Below, piece by piece: positions 23,548-34,244 of a stretch of DNA of 64,000 nt (the stretch's first letter is position 1; every line of letters starts with the position of its first letter). Under the pieces are notes generated by a model. The model ran no database searches. It worked only from the letters and a program-made list of their open reading frames with translations, and was not told the DNA's origin. The stretch is from Cryptomeria japonica (lineage: Eukaryota > Streptophyta > Pinopsida > Cupressales > Cupressaceae), in the NCBI RefSeq assembly GCF_030272615.1, contig NC_081413.1:103498239-103562238 (forward strand), given 5' to 3'. The position numbers and the translations under genes were made by a program.

Positions 23548-24812
23548 TCATTTAAGGTGCATGTTGTTCATAGGGTCAGGGAGTGGATCTCCCTCCATGG
23601 TAGCCAAATTGTATTCTCTATTTCCTATAACCCTTGTTATGATAAAAGGACCTAGCCAGTTAGGTTCAAACTTCCTTGGTTTTTCATGTTCTGCTAGGTT
23701 CCTTTGGTTCTCCTTGAGAACTAGACCTCCCACTTCAAAATTCCTTGGGAGTACTTTTTTATTGTAACTCCTTCTCAATCTATTCTGGCAACCATGAAAA
23801 TGATTTAAAGTAGTTTGTCTCTTTTCATCGAGCATTTCAAGCTCTTGTAATCTTGTAACCCAATAGTCTTCCTTTGATATGATGTGTTTTAAGGAGACTC
23901 TTAAAGATGGTAGATCTATTTCAATAGGTAGTATTGCTTCTATACCATAGACCAATGAATATGGTGTTTCTTCTATAGGGGTGTGTACTCATGTTCTATA
24001 AGCCCAAAGAGAGGGATTTAACTAGAGATGCCAGTCTCGTCCTACATCAGTAACAACTTTCTTGAGGATCTTTAATATTGTCGTGTTTGTTTCCTTTGCT
24101 TTTCCATTTCTTTGCGGATAATATGGTGTTGCAAATCTCTGTTGTATTTGAATATTTTCACACAATTCTCTGAATTCTTGATTTTTGAATGGATTTCCAT
24201 TGTCTATCACTATGCACATTGGAACCCCGTATTGGCAAATAATGTAATTAAGCATGAACTTCGCTATTTTATTACTAGTGGTGTATGTAAGGGGGATTGC
24301 GTCTACCCACTTAGTAAAATATTCAGTAGTCGTTAAGATGAATTTGTACCCATTGGAAGAAGTAGGATTAACTTTACTAACTAGATCCAACCCCCATTGT
24401 GAAAATGGCCATGGTGATGTAATAGGTTGAAGATCCTGTGTCGGTGCATGAATGAGGTCTCCATGCATTTGACATTGTCTGTATTTTTGTACATAATTAT
24501 TGGCATCATTTTCCATAGTTGGCCAATAGTATCCAATTATTAACAATTTCTTTGATAGTGGCAGGCCACTTTGATGTGCCCCACGAATTCCACCATGCAC
24601 CTCTTTTAGGGAAAGTTGTGCTTCTTCTTCATCAAGACATCAAAGAAGGGTTTCATCAAACCCCTTTCTATACAATGTGTCATCAATAATAGTGTGTCTG
24701 GATGCCTGATGAATAAGAGTTTTCTTTTGATTTCTAGACAAATCAAGAGACATATATTGAGTATGTAAGTATGCGTATATCTCATTATACCATGGGGATT
24801 CAGGACCCATAA
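23548..24812 (-). pseudogene. Gyp-C integrase
   Basis: Two main frames (24022-24600 and 23548-23955) cover the integrase. The zinc-binding part reads HGGIRGAHQSG...YWPTM...KYRQCQMHG; the first Cys of the CX2C pair is Tyr. The catalytic core shows WGLDLVSK, YFTKWVDA and VIDNGNPF. At the third catalytic position the sequence is NGKAKETN, so the usual Glu may be Lys. The C-terminal part contains MVYGIEAILPIEIDLPS and the GPF-type WLGPFIITRVIGNREYNL. The linker from the second RNase H (to about 24810) is recognisable but has stops. Integrase inserts the cDNA into the chromosome; this copy is inactive. Confidence 0.85.
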
Positions 24813-25171
24813 TTACACAACATATTTTGATGAGGGAATCTCATATGCTGATATCATCAATTGTTCTATAATAAACTTAAACTGAGTTTCATTATTAGGC
24901 ATATTTAGTAGAGACCCTACTGTAGCCATGGCATCAACTACCTCATTTTGTATCCTTGGAATCTGCTCAAAAGTGATGTTACTGAAATGTTCTTTATAAT
25001 CTTCTACCATTTGTTTATAAGGAAACAATTTATCATCTTTTGTGTTATAGTCATCATTGAATTGATTTACAATCAGTTGTGAGTCACCATAGACTTGTAA
25101 TTCTTTTATCCTACACTGCACATCGGTGCGAAGTCCTACGATGAGAGATTCATATTCAGTAATATTGTTCG
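24813..25171 (-). pseudogene. Gyp-C second (archaeal-type) RNase H, C-terminal part
   Basis: The frame begins at the NA-B junction with NNITEYESLIVGL and continues with YGDSQLIVNQ, PYKQMVEDYKEHF and IPRIQNEVVDAMATVGSLL. These are the typical blocks of the additional RNase H found in Tat-lineage gypsy elements (E of TEYE, D of GDS and D of VDA as likely catalytic residues). The N-terminal part (YFDGSHTN...) lies beyond NA-B at about 49723-49860. The codon series resumes exactly across the insertion once one copy of the 5-bp duplication is removed. Confidence 0.85.
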
Positions 25172-26363
25172 TGATGAATACTAAGAGGGGGGGGTGAATT
25201 CGTATACCAAAAAATACTGAACTCAAACACTTTGTCAGTCTAGAAGCAAACCGGTATAATAGTTCAACTAACAAACCGGTTAACACAAATGCAAACCAAA
25301 CAGCAAGTAAGGCATTCACCCACAGAAGCACAATCACCATAACACAAGAGATTTTGACGTGGAAACCCAAATGGGAAAAACTATGGTGAGATGAAACTCA
25401 CAAGTAACTATCTGCAGAATAGTAACCAGACCGGTTAAGGTCATACAATGTTCTTCACTAGAATAGATCCTGTTAGGAATCTCAATCTCTGTTAGGAGAT
25501 GAGTCTAATTAAAGACTACCTTGTGAGAGGATTTTAGACCCACAAATGTGAATCACCTTGTTAGAGGATTTAAAAAGTCTTTTCTGGGCCTACCCAGTTA
25601 AGGGTTTCTGACTTGTCAAAGATGTGAGTAATCAACAAGTGAATGATCTAGCAAATGGCACAGTCTGCTTGATTAGATCCATGGTAGCTCATTGCTAATG
25701 CATTTCAGCATTAATTCAGTCTTCAGTAAATCTACACTCTGTTACAGCGCATAGACTTGATCTTCTCTATTAAGATCGCACATACAAGAACTCATCAACC
25801 ACCAAAAACCCTAACAGCTACACACGCTAAAACCCTAGACATGATGTCCTTAAAAGGAATCTGATTTCATGTCAGTCCAATAGGATTACATTGCAAGTTC
25901 CTAGGTTCATTGTATCTAGATACATTTGGTAACACGATACAAAATCATCGTCAAAGTGTCGGTGTATGGTAACTCATCACAAAAATATACCAGTTGGTAA
26001 CTCATCACAGAGTATTACCGGTTTATACAACTTTACCGATTACTGGTTGATAAGTCAAAGTAATATCGGTTTAACTATTAAACAGATTACCGGTTTGACA
26101 AAAATGAAGACTGGGAAAATGATAACTACCGCTTCTAGTTCCTTTGCTCCATTCCACTTGAGATCCTCAAACCGCTTGAGGTCTTCATGCCACTTGAGAT
26201 CGGTAAACACTTTTTGCAAAACATCGATAGTCTAAAGACTACAACATAATACCGGTTTGGAACAAATACTGGTTGAGCATAATTCATACATTCAAAAAGT
26301 GATCTCATAGCAAGTGTGTGTCCATCAATGACAATCACAACATAATCATAAAAAATGCCAACA
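25172..26363 (-). repeat. NA-B 3' LTR
   Basis: 1192 bp, strongly similar to the 5' LTR at 48535-49722 (1188 bp). It contains many ACCGGT words, and a run of C on the minus strand near its end (25185-25194) followed by TCTTAGTATTCATCA. Confidence 0.9.
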
Positions 26364-26378
26364 ATCTCCCCTTTTGGC
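26364..26378 (-). other. NA-B polypurine tract
   Basis: Minus-strand gccaaaaggggagat directly before the 3' LTR, with tgccatcaat just upstream, as in NA-A, Cop-1 and Cop-2. Confidence 0.85.
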
Positions 26379-26563
26379 ATTGATGGCAACACTTAGGAAA
26401 AATTTTGACATCTAAGTGTTTTACAAAAAAAATGCCATAATCAAAATAACTCCCCCTAAGCATATACACTATCCCTTTGCAGAAAATGCAATGTATACTA
26501 CTTCCTCATAGAGATAAACATGAGAGTATACATAGCATGCATCAAAATTTGAAATACCAGAAT

Positions 26564-26590
26564 ACTTCTCCCCTTTTGCCAACAATGACA
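26564..26590 (-). other. NA-B upstream purine tract
   Basis: Minus-strand gtcattgttggcaaaagggg, then agaagt, about 200 bp upstream of the true polypurine tract. It matches the second tract of Cop-1 (attgttgtcaaagggggaga). Confidence 0.55.
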
Positions 26591-26679
26591 AAAAATAGTT
26601 GAATAATCCCCTATTTCTATTAGCTGAATAAATGTTTATGACAATAAAGAGTGAAACTTGTTAAAAACACATTTAAAGT

Positions 26680-29600
26680 CCTACATAAATTGCTTCATGG
26701 ATAAGGACCATGACTCAAGCAATGAGGTAGCAACCTCACTCTCCGTTTGCATTTGGGATACCTATTCCTCCATAGCGTCCAAGGTACTCATCTCTTGAGT
26801 AACCATCAAGGTATCCAGATTGAGATAACACTTCTGAAGTATTTGCAGTCTTGGTAGTATAACCAATTGTAGTTCCTACAAATCCTTGGTTTAGTTGCTG
26901 ATCTCCAAATCAATTCTTGCAGCCTAAAGTTGAAACCGGTGAACGGTTTTCCCATAAGCGGTAAAGGAATCATATGGCATCTTGAAGGTGCTTATGAATG
27001 TCTACAAATCAGTTTGCAGTTTGTCTTTCTGGGCAAGCACATCATCACAAAATAGATGGGGTTGACATATCTTACTGAGCAGTAATTTCCCCTCATCCAT
27101 TGTAGCTCGGATGTCCTTATGTGCCTTCTGCAGATCGGATCAAAGCTCATGTACCGTTTTCACCAAGGCAGTGTTCAAAGCCTTTTGATGCTCCTTCTTG
27201 GCATTCACTTCAGCAACCTCTTCCAGACTTTGTACCTAGTCCTCCACAACTATGCATAAGAGTTTCAACTGAGCCAGAGAGGAATCGGTACTAGGGAGCT
27301 TCGTACTGGGTATCAAACCGGTAAGAGTGTCCACCACAGCTTGGATCACGTCTTGCTTCTTCCTCCTTATCACCTCCAGGTGTTCTTGAGCAAGCTTAAT
27401 GCTATGTAGCAGCTTCGATTCATTTGTAGATTGGAGATTAATGGGAGTGGTAATGTCAGCTAGTTTGTCTTGACTACCGGTTGCCTTTGGAGTCTCCACT
27501 TGAATACTCTGCATCGCTTCCTCCTTCTCTTTCACTCTTAGCTTGTCTTCTTCTACCTTCTTTTTCTCCTCTTCCTCTATTTTTCTTTTCTCTTCTTCTT
27601 CTTTCCGCTTCTCTTTGTCCTCATCCTTCTTCTTCTTCTCCTCTTCTTTTCTCTTCTCCTCTTCCTGCTTCCTCTTCTCCTCTGCCTACTTTTTTTCTTC
27701 TTCCTTCTCTGCTTCCTTCTTCTTTTTCTCTTCCTCTTGTCTCTTTTCTTCTTCCTTCCATTTCTTTTCCACTTCCTTCTCTTGTCTCTTATTTTCCTCT
27801 TCTTTCCTCCTGTCCTCTTCTTGTTTCCTCTTTTCTTCTTCTTTTCTCTTTGCCTCTTCATCTGCCTATTTCTTCTTTCCTTCTTACTGTTGCTTCTTCT
27901 CTTCCTCTACTTGTTTTTCTTGTCCTGTCGCTTCAGTTGGTGTACCTAGAGTAACATCTTCACCTTTCAAGGCATCAACATCAATGGGTTCCATTTGATC
28001 AGTGACCGGTACTCCTTCACTGTCATACGTTTCATCCGGTTGACTGATTTATGGTTCTTGCTCAACTTTCCTATTGGCTTCTGCCACTTGGTGCAACTTT
28101 AGAGCGGATTGAGCAAGGGAGTGGGTATCTTTTACCACTTCTGGGACTTTTCCTTCTAGCAACAAGAGTCTCCTTCTTCTCATGAAGAAGAGGCCCTTAT
28201 ATCTTTCCACCACTTCATAAAGCTCTATTTTAGGCACATCAGGAAAGTATTGTGCAAATACTTCCTCTCTTATTTCTTGTTCCTTCTCTATGGCAATGTG
28301 CCACTTGTTATCTAAAGAATTATATAAAGAATCAGGTGTCTCAGATTTAATTTCTGATGGCCACCAGTCATTAATACATATATAATTAATGACTTCCTGT
28401 TCAACTTCTTCCTTTTCATCATCATTAAAATCATCAAATAACTCTTTCAAATCACCAAGCACTTTTCTTCTAATATTCTTGATAGTTCTTTGACAATGTG
28501 TCAAAGGTTTGTAGGAGGAAATATCAATATTTACCAGTGTAGATGTTGTTGGTTCATTCTTTGTCTTTTTCCTTGTTTGCCTAGTCTTCTTAGGTTGTTC
28601 TTTAGACACAGTGTCCTTTGAGTCTGGTGTGTTGTCTTTTGTCTTCCACTTTCTCTCAAAGACTTTGGCAGGAGTAGCTTCCGGTTTCTTCTTTGCTAGT
28701 GACCACTTGGTCACTTTGGGACTTGATGTGGTAACTGGTGCCGATACTAAAGGCACTGCCTTTCCCTTCTTTACTGACGGTTCTTCAACCAATGTAACCC
28801 TTTCCAAATAGGTGCCAGTTCTCTTTTCCTTTGGATCAAGGGGTGAGGTGAGTAGGGTAGAGGCATACCCATCTAGCATGTCATACATTACCTCATATCC
28901 CATGGGTTCCACTTCTTCCTATCTAGGCTCAACCTCCTCCATTATGCACTCATCAACTTTGATGGTGAATCAGATGTCATCTTCATATTTCTTGACAATA
29001 TCACCTGATATTCTCACTCTTTGGCTCATTTTGTGTCTGAACTCATCAAAGTATTTGTTCAGAACTTCTAGATAACCGGTTCCAACTGCTTGAAGGCTTT
29101 CCTTGATTTTCTTTGTAACCAGTTGGTCGGTAGACCACTGAATATCTCTGACTCCTAGGAAGTAACCTTAGAAGTAGAAGAACAATCCAACCAATAGTTG
29201 TCCAAACTTAAATCTCAAGGCATTGTCCTGTTTAATCGACTTCAGGTTCACCAAAAGTTGCCTTTGCATACAGGTGCATAAGTCAAATGATGCATCTTCC
29301 ATGATCATCTTGTAGGCAGCATTTACCGCTATAGCGGAGATAGAGTTGATCCTGCTAGCATAAAATGTCTGGTAACCTATTACCATGCAGGTGTATTTGA
29401 CCAGATCATCCTTGATGGGATTGATGGTCATTCCCTGTTGGTCGCTCATAGAACTGGTGAGCTTGGTCATTTCTATCTTGTTGATCTTCCTTAGGGTTGG
29501 CACTTTACTGACATTACAGAAATCGGTGATGGCATGAATCACTTCTAGTGTGATGTCATGCATCTACTCTAAGTACATTTTATCACCATGCACTCTACTC

Positions 29601-29905
29601 AAAATGATGTGGATGTGATCATCTAAAAACTCTTCAAGGAAATAGACTGTTTTATGAAGCTTCTTCTTTTCTAGGATGCTAAATTCCGGTTTAATCTTCT
29701 TGTCCTTCCCGCAAAACAAACTCAACTAGGAATGGATTACAAGAGATCCCAAGTCTTTAATTTTACAGTCAATGCAATCAGAAATGCCTTCCTCCACTAT
29801 AGCACCAGCGGGTATTTGAGATAGGGCAATGTATTTTGCCTTTTGTTGAATGAAGTCTACTGAATCAACGAGTGCACTAGAGCTAGAGTGTGATGCGGAA
29901 GCCAT
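26680..29905 (-). pseudogene. NA-B ORF2: long unrecognised protein
   Basis: Starts MASASHSSSSALVDSVDFIQ at 29905, parallel to MASSSALEFIQ in NA-A. Further matches to NA-A ORF2 are VIGYQTFYASRINSIS with VLGYKTTHANILNSVS, FGQLLVGLFFYF with FGNLLVCLMLYF, and MGYEVMYDMLDGYASTLL with MGYEVDLNILETYAKALL. A basic middle region follows (KKTRQTRKKTKN). At 27540-27940 is a long K/E/R-only coiled coil, much larger than in NA-A, and at 27236-27535 a mixed helical region. The C-terminal end is approximate. Many stops and at least one frameshift break it. Function unknown. Confidence 0.75.
27540..27940 (-). repeat. K/E/R-rich coding repeat (polypyrimidine on plus strand)
   Basis: The plus strand is almost pure C and T with CTTCTTCCTC-type units. 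On the minus strand it encodes runs such as EEEKRKEEEKKKKDEDKEK within ORF2 of NA-B. Frames on the other strand are Ser/Leu/Phe-only and are shadows. Confidence 0.85.
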
Positions 29906-30366
29906 GATAAATAGAGAAATTTGAAAAATACCTTCGTAAATCAAAATTTAGGGCTTGCAAATTATACTTCGCCACACACTCCTTTGGTTGTTGAAATACT
30001 CCTTTGAGTTCTACACTTGACTGATTGATATTAGCTTTTGATTCTTCTTCAAGGTTTTGAAAATTCTTTGAATCGCAATCCAAATCGCTTTTCGTTGCTC
30101 AGTGCTTAAAAACTTCTTCACTTGAGAACTGATAAGTGAAAAATGACTTGAAAAATCCTTTTAAACAAGTTCTTCACCCACCATAATAAATGCTCCACTA
30201 TTAGGGCGTAAACCCTAATTTGCCTTTTACCATTTCCGGTCTTCTGCCAGTTGACAGGTATGACATATCGGTTAAGGTCTTTTACCGGTGTAAACCGGGG
30301 GTTCTAAACATTTCACCATTTGCTTCCCCTAAGCTTTTCTGATGCTTAGTTTGTCGGTTCAGTCAC

Positions 30367-31625
30367 TTACACACTAGGTGTAGAAACCGGTTCTTCTTGA
30401 ATCACTTCTTTTGGCTTCTTCTTCCAGGTTTTCTTCATATCCACTTGAACAGTTTCAACATCTATCTTTCCTTTCGGAGTGACCGGTATATCATTCAATA
30501 TATTCTTTCTCGTTCTGCAAAATCTTGCTGTATGACTCAGTTTGTTGCAATGATAGAAAATCATTCCAGGTGATCTCCAAGGTCCATTGTTCATGTTTCC
30601 ATTCTTCCTTCTGCATGTTGCAGCAGTGTGACCACTACCATGATAGATCAAACAGGTTGCTCTCCATCCAGTTGCCACTTGATAGCCACTACTTCCTGAC
30701 TAATGATTATAGGTATTAAACTAGTTTTGGTTCCGGTTCCCAGAGGGTTCAAAAAAAACTCCTTGACTCCTTTGAGGATATCTTCCGGTGTTGTGCATGA
30801 TAGACCTGCATTCAAATGCTCTATGCCCAAACTTGTTCATGCATAACAATTACCATTGAATCTATTGGGTCTTGGCTTATCATTTAGAAAATAAGGAAAA
30901 TTATTGTAAGCCTTACTTCTACATACATTTGTAGTGTGTCCTTCCTTGAGACAATTAAAGGAAATAGGTTTGAACTTTTGCTTACCTTTATCCTTTGGTG
31001 TCGGTTGTTTGTTTTATGCTCCATCTTTTGTTCCAGAGGTCTCACCTTCCACATAATCAGAGAAACCAAGTCCATTGGTATTCTTTACCGATTTAGCTGA
31101 TTCAAGCTTCTGCTCTAGCTTGACAGTGCTCTTATTGAATTTGGCAAGTATTTCCTTTGACTCGGTAAGTTCTTTGGTAATAGCAGCATTGGATTCCTTT
31201 AAGGTTGCATTCTAAGAAACACCCATATGTAGTTCACCTTGCATTTTTTCCTTTTCTATTATATTTTCATGAAGATGAGCAGTAAGTGCACTGATCTCTT
31301 GCTTCAGCTTGGAGATCTCATGATCTTTGTCTTTTACTAGATCTTCAGCTTTCCTTCGGTTTTCAAGGTCTTGACACATTTTGATAGTTATTCCTTCAAG
31401 TTCCCTTCTTAGGTTGGCATTGGACTCATTCAGTTTTTCAACTTATTTAACTAGGGCTTCCATGTCTGCTTCATCAGAAGAACTGCTTTTAGTTAGCTCC
31501 ATCAGTTTTTCAGCATGCTCTCTTCTTTTTGCCTGAGAGGCCTTATATTTGACTTTAAGTTCACCATAGGCTTGCTCAATCTGAGTGAGCCGATGAGTAA
31601 GTTCCCTCATAGTGTATTCCCCCAT
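30367..31625 (-). pseudogene. NA-B ORF1: coiled coil and four CCHC knuckles (Gag-like)
   Basis: Starts MGEYTMRELTHRLTQIEQAY at 31625, only about 45 bp after the primer site once Cop-1 is removed. The first 200 residues are a charged coiled coil (LKVKYKASQAKRREHAEKL; ENIIEKEKMQGEL). Four knuckles follow: SFNCLKEGHTTNVC (first Cys is Ser), one in the frame around GNCYA and FGHRAFEC, CLIYHGSGHTAATC (second Cys replaced) and FYHCNKLSHTARFC (degenerate). The end is a lysine-rich tail. There is no typical copia Gag N-terminal domain although the region next to the primer site is present. Frames shift at least twice and several stops occur. Confidence 0.7.
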
Positions 31626-31635
31626 ATCTCTTTCC

Positions 31636-33153
31636 TATTGACATTACAGTAAGAAAGATTGTTGGCATTTCAATATCAGGAGATTGTTGATATTCAGTAA
31701 GGATATTGAGAAGGTTGTTGAAGATTATTGGTATAGCTGAAGAAGGATGATAACTATCTTTATAACATTATTTTGTCATTGATGTCAAGAGATTGATTAT
31801 CCGATTTAGTATGATGTTGCCATATCTTGAGAAGATTGATTAGAAGAGAATTAAGATGTCGGTAAAAGACACAAAAAGAATGTGATGAATAAGGGGAGAA
31901 ATAAGTTATTCAATGGGCAACTATTACCGAGTTAGACAATGATGAGATCATGATGTTTAGATTGTTTTGATGTCCTACATATGTTGTTGATTGTAAGGTT
32001 AATACTATACTATGTTACCAAGCAAAGAACCTAGTTGGTAAACCCTAAGGTTATCGATATCGATTAATGAACGTGAAATGTCTACCGAGTAAAGTTTAGT
32101 ATTTACCGAGTTGCAACTGAGTTATGAGAGTGTGCATGGGATGGATAAAAGTATTATTTAATGAAGGAAAATGATTAGCTGGAGATGGATAAATTATTGG
32201 TATGTCGTGCATGAAGTTTGTTAAGGATCTATGGCAAAGGAAAATCGGCAGGAAGATCTACAGTGCAGATTGAACTGCAATAACCTTGTGCAAGTTCCAA
32301 GAAAGGACTGCAAGTCCCAAGGTAAGGTAAAACATTTTCAGATCGAAGGATACATTGAACTTGGTCAAGTTTGAAGATCTGATGGCTAAGATTGAACATG
32401 GGAAATGTGATCAAAGAGATTCAGCAGTTAGCAATTGTTTATAAATAAGGAATTGTTGATAAACAATGCATGCGAGCAAGTGTATGCATAGGGACGCTAC
32501 ATAGTGATTACCGAGCATAGAAGCTTGAAGACCTATTTGAATAACAAAGTAGACAACCCAGCAGAGGGACAAGATAAGTCCTATGACTAGATTGTTTTGA
32601 GCAAATAAGAATCTGCTTTAGTATTTTAGATGTGAAGTTGCAGATAGATTTTTATTACTGTTATTTTGTAAGTGACAGAAAATCTCTTAACCGAGTGGAA
32701 TTAACAGTCTTATATGTAAACCCTCTAGCAAGGTAACATTCTAGTTGAGTGTTTGAAATCCTTTAACAAGGTCACTTCTAACAAAGTGAAGATCTTAACA
32801 TATCTTAGGGAAATCCCTTAACTGGGTCACATCTAGCATTGTGTTTATAATCTTTAACGGGATTTTCTTTTAACCAAGCATACTCTAGAAGAGTATATTT
32901 CTTAGTGGGTCTAAAATCCCACAGTGGTTTTTCCCTATTTGGGTTTCCACGTTAAATCTGGTGTTATGAGTTTTCTGATGATTATATGCTTATGAGTTTG
33001 CATGTTTAGAAGTTTTGGTTATATTGTTGTAGTATATGTTACCGAGGTTCAATCTGTTGTTTTTATGGAAGATTAAGTTTGTATGATTCACCCCCCCCTC
33101 TCATCTTGTTATCTATTGGCATCTATACTTACATTAAGTATCAAAACTATCAA
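31636..33153 (+). repeat. Cop-1 5' LTR
   Basis: 1518 bp. TATA box (tataaata) at 32440-32447. It is rich in ACCGAG words. Ends ...AAACTATCA two bases before the primer site. Compared with the 3' LTR it lacks one 24-bp unit at the start. Confidence 0.92.
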
Positions 33154-33155
33154 TT

Positions 33156-33167
33156 GGTATTAGAGTT
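33156..33167 (+). other. Cop-1 primer-binding site
   Basis: tggtattagagt is a two-mismatch form of TGGTATCAGAGC, complementary to the 3' end of initiator-Met tRNA. It lies two bases after the LTR. Confidence 0.8.
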
Positions 33168-33217
33168 TTGGACTCCGGAAGAAAAAGTTTAAAAGTACTT
33201 GAGGCAAAGATCTGAAG

Positions 33218-34137
33218 ATGTATAAAAGGGATGCACTGAAGCTGAACAAGTCAAGTTTCTCCACATGGCAGAAAAGGATGAAGCTACATTTATCAGAAAT
33301 TCGAGAATATGTAGCATATTATCTAGAGAATTATTACATTTCACTGAGCACCAACCCTATGACCTTGGAAGAGATAAAGGCAAAGCAAGAACACATTCAA
33401 GCTATGATTGAAATAACATCAGCATTGACCGACTCAGATTTTAATGATCTAGAAGGCTATAATGATGCAAAAGCAATGTGGACTAAGCTCATATCTATGT
33501 ATGGAGGTGATGAACATGTTCAAAGAGCAAAAGTAGATAGTCTAAGAGGACAACTTGAATCCATGAGAATGAATGAAGGAGATTGTCAATCCAATTAAAG
33601 GAGCAGGTGGAACTATTGAAGAAAAGGATATAACAAGTAAGTTGTTGAGAACCCTTCTACTAGCTTATGCTATTCGAGTCTCTGCAATCAATGAATTGAG
33701 GTCTGTACCTAACATGCCAGTTTCTTTAGATGCTACTATTGGTAAGCTACATGCATTTGAGTTAAGTAATTTTGATAACAGTGGGTCTTCGGTAAATAAA
33801 TTAGAATTTGCATTCAGTTCTTTTCATATTAATGAATCTGATGATTACAATGATAGAATGAGTAAGTACTCTGAAGGGAATCACAGTGGAGCAAGTGAAA
33901 GATTTCATAAGAACATGGAAGAAGTGCACAAACTATATGAGGAAATCAAGGAGTAAGAAGAGTTTGAAGCATTATTAGCTAGAAGGTTACCGAGAGGAAA
34001 AGGTAAGTATAAAGGGAAGCTACCTTTAAAATGTTTCAATTGTGATAAGATAGGACATATGGCTTCTAACTGCCCTGACAAAGAATCTAGTGAAAAGAGA
34101 GAATACCGAGATAACAGGTAGAAATTCAACCAATACA
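33218..34137 (+). pseudogene. Cop-1 gag
   Basis: Starts MYKRDALKLNKSSFSTWQKR at 33218, a copia-type Gag N-terminus (W in FSTWQKRMKLHL). The frame breaks at about 33577: relative to Cop-2, 35 bp are missing between two AAGG words. Coding resumes in another frame (33573-33956), a CAA-to-TAA stop follows at 33954, then the zinc knuckle CFNCDKIGHMASNC (about 34031-34072). Gag forms the particle that packages the RNA. Confidence 0.85.
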
Positions 34138-34244
34138 GAGGACGCCGAGACTTCAGAAGGAAAGATAGAAAGACATGTCTAGTAGCTGATGAGGAATCCA
34201 ACGATGACAAATCTGATGAAACTGATACTGAGGAAGTTGTTTAT

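Noticed and set aside
27481-27998. Ser/Leu/Phe-rich plus-strand frames resembling membrane proteins
   Set aside because: Shadows of the K/E/R-rich coding strand of NA-B ORF2, produced by CT-only sequence.
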